From Paenibacillus sp. (GTDB taxonomy: Bacteria > Bacillota > Bacilli > Paenibacillales > YIM-B00363), in the NCBI RefSeq assembly GCF_035645195.1, contig NZ_DASQNA010000030.1, positions 248,001 to 312,000 of the forward strand: a stretch of 64,000 bases of DNA. Direction: 5' to 3'. The notes under the pieces were generated by a model, which was not told the origin of the DNA, searched no databases, and saw nothing but the letters and a program-made list of their open reading frames with translations. Both the position numbers and the translations under genes were made by a program. This document shows positions 43,145-50,574 of this stretch, in pieces; positions within the stretch are counted from its first letter, which is position 1; the number at the start of each line of letters is the position of its first letter.

Positions 43145-44325
43145 GGGCGTAACGCTCCTTTCGGTTCCGCCGCCGTCGAGGCGTGACGTTCGTACGCGGC
43201 AGCGGCTTGATCGTGGATCGGATGGCCCTTCGGCAATCCGGTATACTTCTCGAGCGCGCCGTGCACGCCGAGGTCCTGCAGCGCCTGCTGGAGCTCCGCC
43301 GCCTCGGGATCGTCCGCGGCGTCGAAGCGGAGGGCTGCGCCCATCGCGGCGGCCAAGTGCGGCACGGCGATGCCGAGCTCGTGCGCGAGCGTCGCCGGGC
43401 GAACGAGCCGGTCGTTCGGCGACAGCTTCCGGATCGGCGAGCGGCCGACCCGCGCGACCTCGTCGGTAAGGTAAGGGTTCGCGAAGCGCTCGAGAATCGT
43501 TTCGCGGTAGCGGCGGTGCTCTTCTTCGTCGAAGCCGTATTTGGCGACGAGCATCGCGCCGGTTTCTTCGAGAATGGCGACGACTTCCGACTTGACGCGT
43601 TCGTCCGCCATGGCGGCTTGAATCGTGTCATGGCCGAGGAGGTAGCCGTGGTACGCGGCGCAGCAGTGGCCGGTGTTGACCGTGAACAGCTTGCGCTCGA
43701 TATACGGCTGCAGCTCATCGACGTAGTGGACGCCTTCGATGTCGAGCGGTCCGCCGGGCAGCATCGCGGAGCGGTCGACGACCCACTCGGCGAACGGCTC
43801 CACCGTGACGCGGAGCGGATCGTCGTGCTTCTGCAGCGGCACGATGCGGTCGACCGCCGCGTTCGGGAACGCGACGCGGCCTTCCGCCGCGGCCCGCGTC
43901 TCCGGCGACAGCCGCGCGTAGACATGCTCCTTCAGCTGCTCGCTGCCTCGAATCGCGTTCTCGCAGGCGATGACGTGCAGCGGCGCGGCGACTCCCGCTG
44001 CGAGCCGGCGCTCGATGCCCCGCGCGATTCCGTCGGCGATCAGCTTCAGAATGTTCACGCCGACCGCCGTCGTCACGAGATCCGCCTTCGCGACCGCCGC
44101 GGCGACGTCGTCCGTCCGCTTGCCGTCGATCGCGTCGACGCCTTCGACGCGGATCGTGTCGCCGCTGCCGTTCGCGAGAGCGACCTCGTAGCTGCCGCGC
44201 TCCTGCAGCAGCTTCACGAGGGCGTCGTTCACGTCGACGAACACGACGTTATACCCGGCTTTCGCCAGCATGAGGCCGATGAAGCCGCGTCCGATGTTGC
44301 CGGCTCCGAAATGTACCGCGTTCAT
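43141..44325 (-). CDS. mtlD: Mannitol-1-phosphate 5-dehydrogenase
   Basis: 394 residues. The N-terminal Rossmann motif is MNAVHFGAGNIGRGFIGLML. It also has LVTTAVGVNILKLIA, the CENAIRGSEQLKEHV segment and the C-terminal domain with TGHCCAAYHGYLLG. It oxidises mannitol-1-phosphate to fructose-6-phosphate with NAD. It sits between mtlF and ptsI, overlapping each by four bases, in one polycistronic unit. Confidence 0.97.
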   Translation of the reverse strand: MNAVHFGAGNIGRGFIGLMLAKAGYNVVFVDVNDALVKLLQERGSYEVALANGSGDTIRVEGVDAIDGKRTDDVAAAVAKADLVTTAVGVNILKLIADGIARGIERRLAAGVAAPLHVIACENAIRGSEQLKEHVYARLSPETRAAAEGRVAFPNAAVDRIVPLQKHDDPLRVTVEPFAEWVVDRSAMLPGGPLDIEGVHYVDELQPYIERKLFTVNTGHCCAAYHGYLLGHDTIQAAMADERVKSEVVAILEETGAMLVAKYGFDEEEHRRYRETILERFANPYLTDEVARVGRSPIRKLSPNDRLVRPATLAHELGIAVPHLAAAMGAALRFDAADDPEAAELQQALQDLGVHGALEKYTGLPKGHPIHDQAAAAYERHASTAAEPKGALRP

Positions 44326-44759
44326 TCGTCCATCCCGCTTTCGAAAATGTCGATGAGCGCTTGCTCCGAGTCGGCCGACAGGATGCGTTCGAAGCTCTCT
44401 TCATCGGAGCAAATCATCGCTACGTTCGTGAGGATGTCGAGGTGATCGTCGCCGGCCGCCGCGATGCCGATGACGAGCTTCGCCGTTTGGCCGTCCCCGA
44501 ACGGCACGCCGTCCGGGAACACAAGGATCGACATGCCCGTGGTACGGACTAGGCTTTTCGCTTCGTTCGTGCCGTGCGGGATGGCGAGGCCGCCGCCCAT
44601 GTAGGTGGAAGCAATCGAGTCGCGCTCGATCATCTTGTCGACATACTCGGCGGGCACGTGGCCCGCGTCGACGAGCAGCTGCCCGGCCATGCGGATCGCT
44701 TCGTTTTTGTCTGCCGCCTTAGCGTTGAGGCGTACTTTCTCTTTGGATAAAATGCTCAT
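44322..44759 (-). CDS. mtlF: Mannitol-specific PTS component EIIA
   Basis: 145 residues, fructose/mannitol EIIA family. The phosphorylated histidine is residue 62 in GGGLAIPHGTNEAK. It transfers phosphate from HPr to the EIIB domain of MtlA. The ATG at 44759 with GGAGTGGAG upstream is preferred to the GTG at 44771, which lies against that site. It starts one base past the mtlR stop. Confidence 0.95.
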   Translation of the reverse strand: MSILSKEKVRLNAKAADKNEAIRMAGQLLVDAGHVPAEYVDKMIERDSIASTYMGGGLAIPHGTNEAKSLVRTTGMSILVFPDGVPFGDGQTAKLVIGIAAAGDDHLDILTNVAMICSDEESFERILSADSEQALIDIFESGMDE

Positions 44760-44760
44760 C

Positions 44761-46851
44761 TTACGCTCCACTCCTATCGATATTTGTATGGATATATTCT
44801 TCGAGCTGTCCTGCCAAATAACTCAGTATGGTTGCTGCGTCGTCCGTCGTCAGCGCATCGACGAATTCGGGCTGCAGCAGCATCGCGCTCACTTCGCTGA
44901 GCAGCTCGAGCTCGTGGCGGGCGAGCCGCTGCGGCGCGAGCATGAGCAGAAAGCGGGAGATGCGGCCGTCGTTCGCCGCAGGACCGGGGGCCTGCGCGAG
45001 CGGCGCGCCGATCGGCGGTTCGAGCTTGAACAGCGCCAGCACCGGCGACTCGAGCCGATCGCTGCGCGTATGCAGCAGCGCCAGCTCCGTCCCCGGGATG
45101 AGCAGGGAGCCCTGGCGTTCGCGCTCGAGCAACCGGTCGGCTACGTCGCCGGCCGCCTCGCCGGCCCGCGCCAATCGGCAGGCTTCGGTGAGCAGCTCGC
45201 GTTCGCCGCGCCCGGCGGTCCGGAGCGTGTGGACGTCGAACCGCTCGAGCAGCCGCAGCACGCCGTCGGCGTACCGCCGCAGCGAGCGCAGCCGCTCGAG
45301 CGCGCCCGCGCCGTCGTGCGCCGCATCGGGTTTGTCCGCGGCATCGTTTCGCTTGCGGGAGGCGACGTCGCGCAGCGCTTCGCGAAGCCGCTCCGTCTCC
45401 TCGGCGGTGAGCAGCGGCGACAGCTTCAAATATTGCTCCGGCGGGATCGGCAGGTCGACGGTCGACACGATCAAATCGTAATCGCCGCTCGGCCGATGGG
45501 CCGCCTCGAACCACGACGCATGGCCGATGATGTCGACCTGCGGGAATTCTTTGGCGATGCGGACGGCAAGCATGTTCGAAGAGCCGATGCCGCTCGTGCA
45601 GACGAGCAGCGCCCGAACGGCCGCCGGCAGCTGCTTCGCCCGCTCCAGCGAAGCGCCGAAATGCATCGCGAGAAATCCGATCTCTTCGTCCGGCAGCGCA
45701 AGGTCCGGGAAGGCGTCCGAGGCGGCCGCTTTGACGGCGGCGAACAGCGCCTCGTAGTCCTTGCGGATTTGGGGCAGCAGCGGATTGCGAATCGTTCCGC
45801 CGGCGCGGATGCGCGCAAGCGCGGGCTCGAGATGCAGCAGCAGCCCTTCCCGCAGCTGGCGGTCCCCGGCGAGCGACGCGTCGAGGCGCCGTTCCACGCC
45901 GCGGATGAGCGCTTCGGCCGCCTGCAGCCGCAGTCCGTCGAACGAGGCCAGGCCGCCGCCGCTCGGCGCCCCGTCCGCCGGCTCCGCGAGCAGCGCGGCG
46001 ATATGCGCCGCTTCGTCCGGCGGCAGCGCTTCGACGCCGATCCGCTCGGCGAGGGCGCGCGCGGTGTCGAGGTGCGCCGCGGCTTCGCGGGGCGGCTCGG
46101 CCGGCGCGCCGATGCGGCGGCCTTTCCGGAAGCGGGCGAACGCGACCGAGAGCTGCAGCAGCTTGCGCGTGTACGCCGCTTCTGACAGCTCGTCGGCGCG
46201 GTTGCGCTGCAGCGCCCAGAGCGCCTGCTCGAGCGGGAACAGCGTCGCCCCTCCGACCATGTCGAGCAGCTTCGCGTTGACCGGGTGCGGCGCCTCGCCC
46301 GGCTCCGGCCGGCCGAACAAATCGGATTCGTCCAGCATATCGAGGGCGAGCTTCACGATCGCTTCGCGCTTCGCCGCCTCGGAGCCCTCGAGCGCCACGC
46401 CGTAGCCTCTGCGGCGCACGAGCGTTAGGCCGCGCTTCGCCGCCCACGGCTCGACCTCGTCGAGGTCGTGCGTCACGGTCGGCGCCGTCACCTGCAGCTC
46501 GTGCGAGAGCGCGAACAGCTTCGCCGGCTCGCCGGCGTCGAGCAGCTCGCACAGCAGCAGCGTCTTCCGGTCGACGGCCGACAAATCGTGCGATTCGGCG
46601 TGGCGGATGACGTGCTCGAGGGAAGCGAGCCGCTCCGGCGGCGCGTCGAGCCTCAGGCCCGCGCCCGCCTTTTTGTGCAGGGCGACGCCGACCGACGCGA
46701 GCAGCGCTTCGATGTCGGGCAGCTCGCGATGGACGGTGCGCCCGCTGACGCCCGCCGCCTCGGCGAGCTCGCCCGCGGATACGTCGCCGTGGGCGCGAAG
46801 CAGCGCTTCGATAATTTTCTTTTGTCGCTGGGATACCTTCATGGCATGCAT
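44761..46851 (-). CDS. mtlR: PRD-containing transcriptional activator MtlR
   Basis: 696 residues, in the order N-terminal winged helix (RQKKIIEALLRAHGDVSAGELAEAAGVSGRTVHREL), a second helix-turn-helix-like region (SHELQVTAPTVTHDLDEV), two PTS regulation domains (about residues 180-400), an EIIB-like domain with cysteine in LLVCTSGIGSSNMLAVRIAKEF, and an EIIA-like C-terminus with LLHTRSDRLESPV. PTS-dependent phosphorylation of these domains sets its activity: the EIIA-like and EIIB-like sites couple it to mannitol flux, the PRDs to HPr. It is expected to activate the mtl operon. AAGGGAG precedes the start. A hairpin separates it from mtlA. Confidence 0.93.
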   Translation of the reverse strand: MHAMKVSQRQKKIIEALLRAHGDVSAGELAEAAGVSGRTVHRELPDIEALLASVGVALHKKAGAGLRLDAPPERLASLEHVIRHAESHDLSAVDRKTLLLCELLDAGEPAKLFALSHELQVTAPTVTHDLDEVEPWAAKRGLTLVRRRGYGVALEGSEAAKREAIVKLALDMLDESDLFGRPEPGEAPHPVNAKLLDMVGGATLFPLEQALWALQRNRADELSEAAYTRKLLQLSVAFARFRKGRRIGAPAEPPREAAAHLDTARALAERIGVEALPPDEAAHIAALLAEPADGAPSGGGLASFDGLRLQAAEALIRGVERRLDASLAGDRQLREGLLLHLEPALARIRAGGTIRNPLLPQIRKDYEALFAAVKAAASDAFPDLALPDEEIGFLAMHFGASLERAKQLPAAVRALLVCTSGIGSSNMLAVRIAKEFPQVDIIGHASWFEAAHRPSGDYDLIVSTVDLPIPPEQYLKLSPLLTAEETERLREALRDVASRKRNDAADKPDAAHDGAGALERLRSLRRYADGVLRLLERFDVHTLRTAGRGERELLTEACRLARAGEAAGDVADRLLERERQGSLLIPGTELALLHTRSDRLESPVLALFKLEPPIGAPLAQAPGPAANDGRISRFLLMLAPQRLARHELELLSEVSAMLLQPEFVDALTTDDAATILSYLAGQLEEYIHTNIDRSGA

Positions 46852-46882
46852 GGCGCGCGGCTCCCTTGGGAAACGGAAATGG

Positions 46883-46920
46883 ACCTAACGCCGACGACTC
46901 GGGGTCGGCAGCGTTAGGGT
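46883..46920 (-). other. Intercistronic hairpin between mtlA and mtlR
   Basis: On the plus strand ACCTAACGC (46883-46891) pairs with GCGTTAGGGT (46911-46920), and CCGAC with GTCGG inside. There is no T-tract. It probably lowers expression of the regulator relative to the transporter or protects the mtlA mRNA. Confidence 0.65.
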
Positions 46921-46934
46921 CGGAAGATGTCCAA

Positions 46935-48374
46935 TTACTTGAATCGCTTTACGAGCTCGTCGTATTCCGGGCTCTTCAAGAAATCGTCGATGGAAATATG
47001 CTCCGCGTTCGGCGCTTTTTGCTTTGCGCGGTCGGTCAGCGTTTTGTGCGTGATGACGATGTCGGCGTCCGACGGAATGTCGTTGATCGCCGTATTCGTC
47101 ACCGCGATCGGCACGTCGGCCGACTTCATTTTTTTCCGAAGGATGGACGCGCCCATGGCGCTGGAGCCCATGCCGGCATCGCAGGAGAAGACGATTTTCT
47201 TCACTTCGTCCTTCGCTTTGGCCGGCGTTGGCGCCGCAGCTTGCGCCGCAGACTGCGCCGGAGCGGCCGCGGTCGAGCCGGCACTCTTCATTTCGCGCAT
47301 CTTCGCCTGCGCTTGCTCCAGATCTTCTTCCGACTGACGGCCCGTCTTCAGCAGCAGCGCGGACACCGCGAACGATGCGGCGGCGGCGGTCAATACGCCG
47401 GCGAGCACCGGCAGCAGCCCGCCCCGCGGCGACATGGCGGCCAGCGCGAAAATGCTGCCCGGCGACGGCGTCGCGACGAGCCCCGCGCCGAGAATCAAGA
47501 ACGTGAATGTGCCGACGACGCCGCCTGCAATGACGCCGAGAATGAGGCGCGGGTTCATGAGAATGTACGGGAAGTAAATCTCGTGAATGCCCCCAAGGAA
47601 GTGGATGATCGTCGCGCCCGGCGCCGACTGCTTCGCCGCGCCCCGGCCGACGAGCCAGTACGCGAGCAGGACGCCGAGGCCCGGACCCGGGTTCGCTTCC
47701 AGCAGGAAGATGATCGACTTGCCGGCGGTCGACGCCTGCTCGAGCGCGATCGGACCGAGCACGCCGTGGTTGATCGCGTTGTTGAGGAACAAAATTTTAC
47801 CCGGCTCGATCAACAAGTTCGCGAGCGGGAGCAGTCCGGTGTCGACGAGGAAGCCGACGCCGCCTGCGAGCGCCTGGCTGATCGCTTGCACGACCGGGCC
47901 GATGCCGACGTACGCGAGCAGCGCCAGCGCCGCGCCGATGATGCCGGCGGAGAAGTTGTTGACGAGCATCTCGAAGCCGGCGCGGACTTTGCCTTCGATC
48001 GACTTGTCGAACTTCTTCAGCACCCAGGCCGAGAGCGGTCCGACGATCATCGCCCCGAGGAACATCGGGATCGAGGAGCCGACGACGACGCCCATCGTCG
48101 CCACGGCGCCGATGACGCCGCCGCGCGTGCCGTGGATCATCGAGCCGCCCGTATAACCGATGAGGATCGGGAGCAGGTACGTGATCATCGGGCTGACGAG
48201 CGCAGCGAGATTTTCGTTCGGAATCCAGCCGGTCGGAATGAACAACGCGGTAATAAGACCCCATGCGATGAACGCGCCGATATTCGGCATCACCATACCG
48301 CTTAAGAATCGGCCGAATTTTTGAACCGATACGCGAAGACCTCCTTGGCCTTGCGATGAAGCAGTGTCTTGCAT
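46935..48374 (-). CDS. mtlA: Mannitol-specific PTS permease EIICB
   Basis: 479 residues from the ATG at 48374, which has AAGGAGG upstream; eight further residues are open before it. The EIIC membrane domain covers about residues 10-340 and includes the GGIHEIYFPY motif with the sugar-binding glutamate, and NHGVLGPIALEQA. After an alanine/proline-rich linker comes EIIB, with the phosphorylated cysteine at about 398 (FSCDAGMGSSAMGAS). EIIA is a separate protein (mtlF), as in other Firmicutes. It imports mannitol and phosphorylates it to mannitol-1-phosphate. It is the first gene of the operon. Confidence 0.96.
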   Translation of the reverse strand: MQDTASSQGQGGLRVSVQKFGRFLSGMVMPNIGAFIAWGLITALFIPTGWIPNENLAALVSPMITYLLPILIGYTGGSMIHGTRGGVIGAVATMGVVVGSSIPMFLGAMIVGPLSAWVLKKFDKSIEGKVRAGFEMLVNNFSAGIIGAALALLAYVGIGPVVQAISQALAGGVGFLVDTGLLPLANLLIEPGKILFLNNAINHGVLGPIALEQASTAGKSIIFLLEANPGPGLGVLLAYWLVGRGAAKQSAPGATIIHFLGGIHEIYFPYILMNPRLILGVIAGGVVGTFTFLILGAGLVATPSPGSIFALAAMSPRGGLLPVLAGVLTAAAASFAVSALLLKTGRQSEEDLEQAQAKMREMKSAGSTAAAPAQSAAQAAAPTPAKAKDEVKKIVFSCDAGMGSSAMGASILRKKMKSADVPIAVTNTAINDIPSDADIVITHKTLTDRAKQKAPNAEHISIDDFLKSPEYDELVKRFK

Positions 48375-48425
48375 GGACGAAACCTCCTTAACATCCAATC
48401 TATTGAGAGTAGTATGGGTTAAATC

Positions 48426-48444
48426 CTTACGAACAAATCGTAAG
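48426..48444. promoter_or_regulatory. Inverted repeat upstream of mtlA
   Basis: CTTACGA (48426-48432), five bases, TCGTAAG (48438-48444), a perfect 7-bp repeat about 50 bp before the mtlA start. It may be the operator of MtlR or of another regulator; it differs from the B. subtilis MtlR site as I remember it. The rest of 48399-48635 shows nothing else. Confidence 0.5.
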
Positions 48445-48635
48445 ATAAACCGTTTTCAGCTTCAACAAAAGGATAATCAGGTTCCGTCATGATTGCCGAT
48501 GACAGCATTTTGTTTTATTTGCGGCGTTAATAATGAGGGGGCGCGAGCGGCGGGTTTGGTGGGGGAGAGGATGCAGGAGCATCGGGGGGCGTTGAAGTAT
48601 TCAGCGATTCGTCCGCCTCGGGTCCGCGGGCAGTT

Positions 48636-49680
48636 TAGCCGGAGTTTTTCCGACTATTTCGTCCCGAGCAGGGGCCGCAGGCAGAATAGTCGGAGTTTTT
48701 CCGGCTATTTCGTCCCGCGCAGGGGCCGCAGGCAGAATAGTCGGAGTTACTCCGGCTATTCCGTCCCGAGCAGGGTCCGCGGGCAGTTTAGTCGGAGTTT
48801 CTCCGACTATTTCGTCCCGAGCAGGGTCCGCGGGCAGTTTAGTCGGAGTTTCTCCGACTATTCCGTCTCGCGCAAGGTTCGGCGGCAGAATAGTCGGAGT
48901 TTCTCCGACTATTTCGTCCCGCGCAGGGGCCGCAGGCAGCTTAGTCGGAGTTTCTCCGACTATTTCGTCCCAAGCAGGGTCGGCGGGCGGTTTAGTCGGA
49001 GTTTCTCCGACTATTTCGTCCCGCGTAAGGTCCGGCGGCAGTTTAGTCGGAGTTTTTCCGACTATTTCGACCCGAGCAGAGGCCGCAGGCAGCTTAGTCG
49101 GAGTTTCTCCGACTGTACCGCATCGCGCAAGGTCCGCAGGCAGTTTAGTCGGAGTTTCTCCGACTATTCCGTCTCGCGCAAGGTTCGGCGGCAGCTTAGT
49201 CGGAGTTTCTCCGACTATTCCGCATCGCTCAAGGTCCGGCGGCAGAATAGTCGGAGTTTTTCCGACTATTTCGTCCCGCGCAGGGGCCGCAGGCAGTTTA
49301 GTCGGAGTTTCTCCGACTATTCCGCACCGTGCAAGGTCCAGCGTCAGTTTAGTCGGAGTTTCTCCGACTATTTCGTCCCGCGCAGGGTCCGCGAGCAGTT
49401 TAGTCGGAGTTTCTCCAACTATTTCGTTCCGCGCAGGGTCCGGCGGCAGTTTAGTCGGAGTTTCTCCGACTATTCCGCACCGTGCAGGGTCCGCAGGCAG
49501 AATAGTCGGAGTTTTTCCGACTATTTCGTCCCGCGCAGGGTCCGCGGGCAGTTTAGTCGGAGTTTCTCCGACTATTCCGCACCGCGCCAGGTCCAGCGGC
49601 AATATAGTCGGAGTTTCTCCGACTGTTCCGCATCGCGCAAGGTCCGTCCGCCAGCAGTGTAGTCGAAGTTCCTCCGACGA
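48636..49680 (+). repeat. Tandem array B: about 21 palindrome-plus-linker units of 51 bp
   Basis: Twenty units start at exactly 51-bp intervals from 48636 to 49605, and a degenerate 21st begins at 49660 after a 55-bp step. Each unit has a 21-bp palindrome with arms TAGTCGGAG and CTCCGACTA around TTT, and a linker of about 30 bp resembling TTCGTCCCGCGCAGGGTCCG-CGGGCAG. The arms are nearly invariant, while the linker varies (TTC/TCC, GTC/GCA, CCC/CTC, AGG/AAG). There are no indels in twenty units. It lies between mtlA's upstream region and the gntR stop, three bases away. Both strands are open in one frame, encoding 17-residue repeats (SRSFSDY type on the plus strand), but no ribosome binding site is seen and no protein is called. 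Confidence 0.97.
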
Positions 49681-49684
49681 TGGA

Positions 49685-50425
49685 CTACGCGAGCTCGTTC
49701 AGCACCTGCTCCACCTTGGCGATATGCGCCTCCATGCGGCGCTGCGCCTCGGCGGCGTCGCCGTCGCGGATCGCTTCGAGGATCGAGCGATGCTCCCGCA
49801 GCAGCCGCTCGGCGGTCGACTGCTCGGCGTAAAACCACAGCTCCCGCGTGTCCCGCATGCTGTCGTGCAGCCGCTCTGTCAGCGACTCCATCATGTCGAC
49901 CAGCAGCGGGTTGCGGGTGGCGGCGGCGACGCCGAGATGAAACTTGACGTCGGCTTGCTCGCCGAGCGACTGGTCGCCGAGGCCGCGCTCCATCTCCGCC
50001 ACCAGCGCCTCGAGCGCGGCGACGTCCTCCGCGGTCCGGTTGGCGGCGGCGAGGGCGGCGCAGCCCGCCTCGAGCACGCGGCGCACCTCGAGGATGCGCT
50101 TCAGCGTCGCGGCGCGGCCGGACCACAGCGCGGGGCGGTCCCGCGCGGGCGCCGGCGGCGGCGCCGCCAAGGCGAACGTGCCCCCGCCTTGGCGAACGGC
50201 GAGCCGGCCCATCGCCTTCAAGGCGCTGATCGCTTCGCGGACGGTGGAGCGGCCGACGCCGTAGCGCCGGCTCAATTCGTCGACGGACGGGAGCCTCGCG
50301 CCCGGCGCGAACGTGCCGTCGTCGAGCTGGCGGAGCAAATCCGCTTGGACCCATTCGGAGCTTTTCATCGGGCGCGGGGCTTCGCCGGCCGGAAGAGCGG
50401 ACGGTCCTTCTTGTCGGTTGGTCAT
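49685..50425 (-). CDS. GntR/FadR-family transcriptional regulator
   Basis: 246 residues. The N-terminal GntR winged helix is LPSVDELSRRYGVGRSTVREAISALKAMGRLAVRQGGGTFAL. The C-terminal FCD domain (about residues 95-240) has its metal-binding histidines in KFHLGVAAATRN and REHRSILEAIRDGD and HIAKVEQ. FadR-type regulators of this kind respond to lactate, glycolate or other small acids. It is divergent from glcD, and a perfect inverted repeat lies in the intervening promoter, so it probably represses glcDF. AAGGAGG precedes the ATG. Its stop codon is adjacent to array B. Confidence 0.93.
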   Translation of the reverse strand: MTNRQEGPSALPAGEAPRPMKSSEWVQADLLRQLDDGTFAPGARLPSVDELSRRYGVGRSTVREAISALKAMGRLAVRQGGGTFALAAPPPAPARDRPALWSGRAATLKRILEVRRVLEAGCAALAAANRTAEDVAALEALVAEMERGLGDQSLGEQADVKFHLGVAAATRNPLLVDMMESLTERLHDSMRDTRELWFYAEQSTAERLLREHRSILEAIRDGDAAEAQRRMEAHIAKVEQVLNELA

Positions 50426-50507
50426 CGGCTTTGCCGCCTCCTTTTACGCAGAAGCAAATTTATCGAAACGGTCTCTATTGGCCATATCCATTTCCACTAT
50501 TTTATTG

Positions 50508-50540
50508 TATACTACTCTCACACTAAAGTCATCAGATGAC
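50508..50540 (+). promoter_or_regulatory. glcD promoter -10 and GntR-type operator
   Basis: A -10 element TATACT lies at 50508-50513 without a good -35. A perfect palindrome, GTCATC-A-GATGAC (50528-50540), lies just past the expected start, in the position for a repressor. The palindrome has the length and symmetry of FadR/GntR operators, but its assignment to the divergent regulator is inference. Confidence 0.65.
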
Positions 50541-50574
50541 CTGACGACCGTGATTTCGGGGAGGATGAAACGCA

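Noticed and set aside
48493-49662. 389-residue repeat protein on the plus strand (SRSFSDY repeats), and a 333-residue frame on the minus strand at 48601-49602
   Set aside because: Both strands are open because the 51-bp unit is a multiple of three. Neither frame has a good ribosome binding site, and substitutions between units change amino acids in both frames.
48636-49680. CRISPR array (about 21-bp palindromic repeat with about 30-bp spacers)
   Set aside because: The so-called spacers are homologous to each other, no cas genes are present, and the repeat is shorter and more symmetrical than CRISPR repeats.
48636-49680. Array B as an operator sink for the neighbouring GntR regulator
   Set aside because: The array palindrome (TAGTCGGAG arms) does not resemble the GTCATC-A-GATGAC palindrome in the regulator's own divergent promoter.
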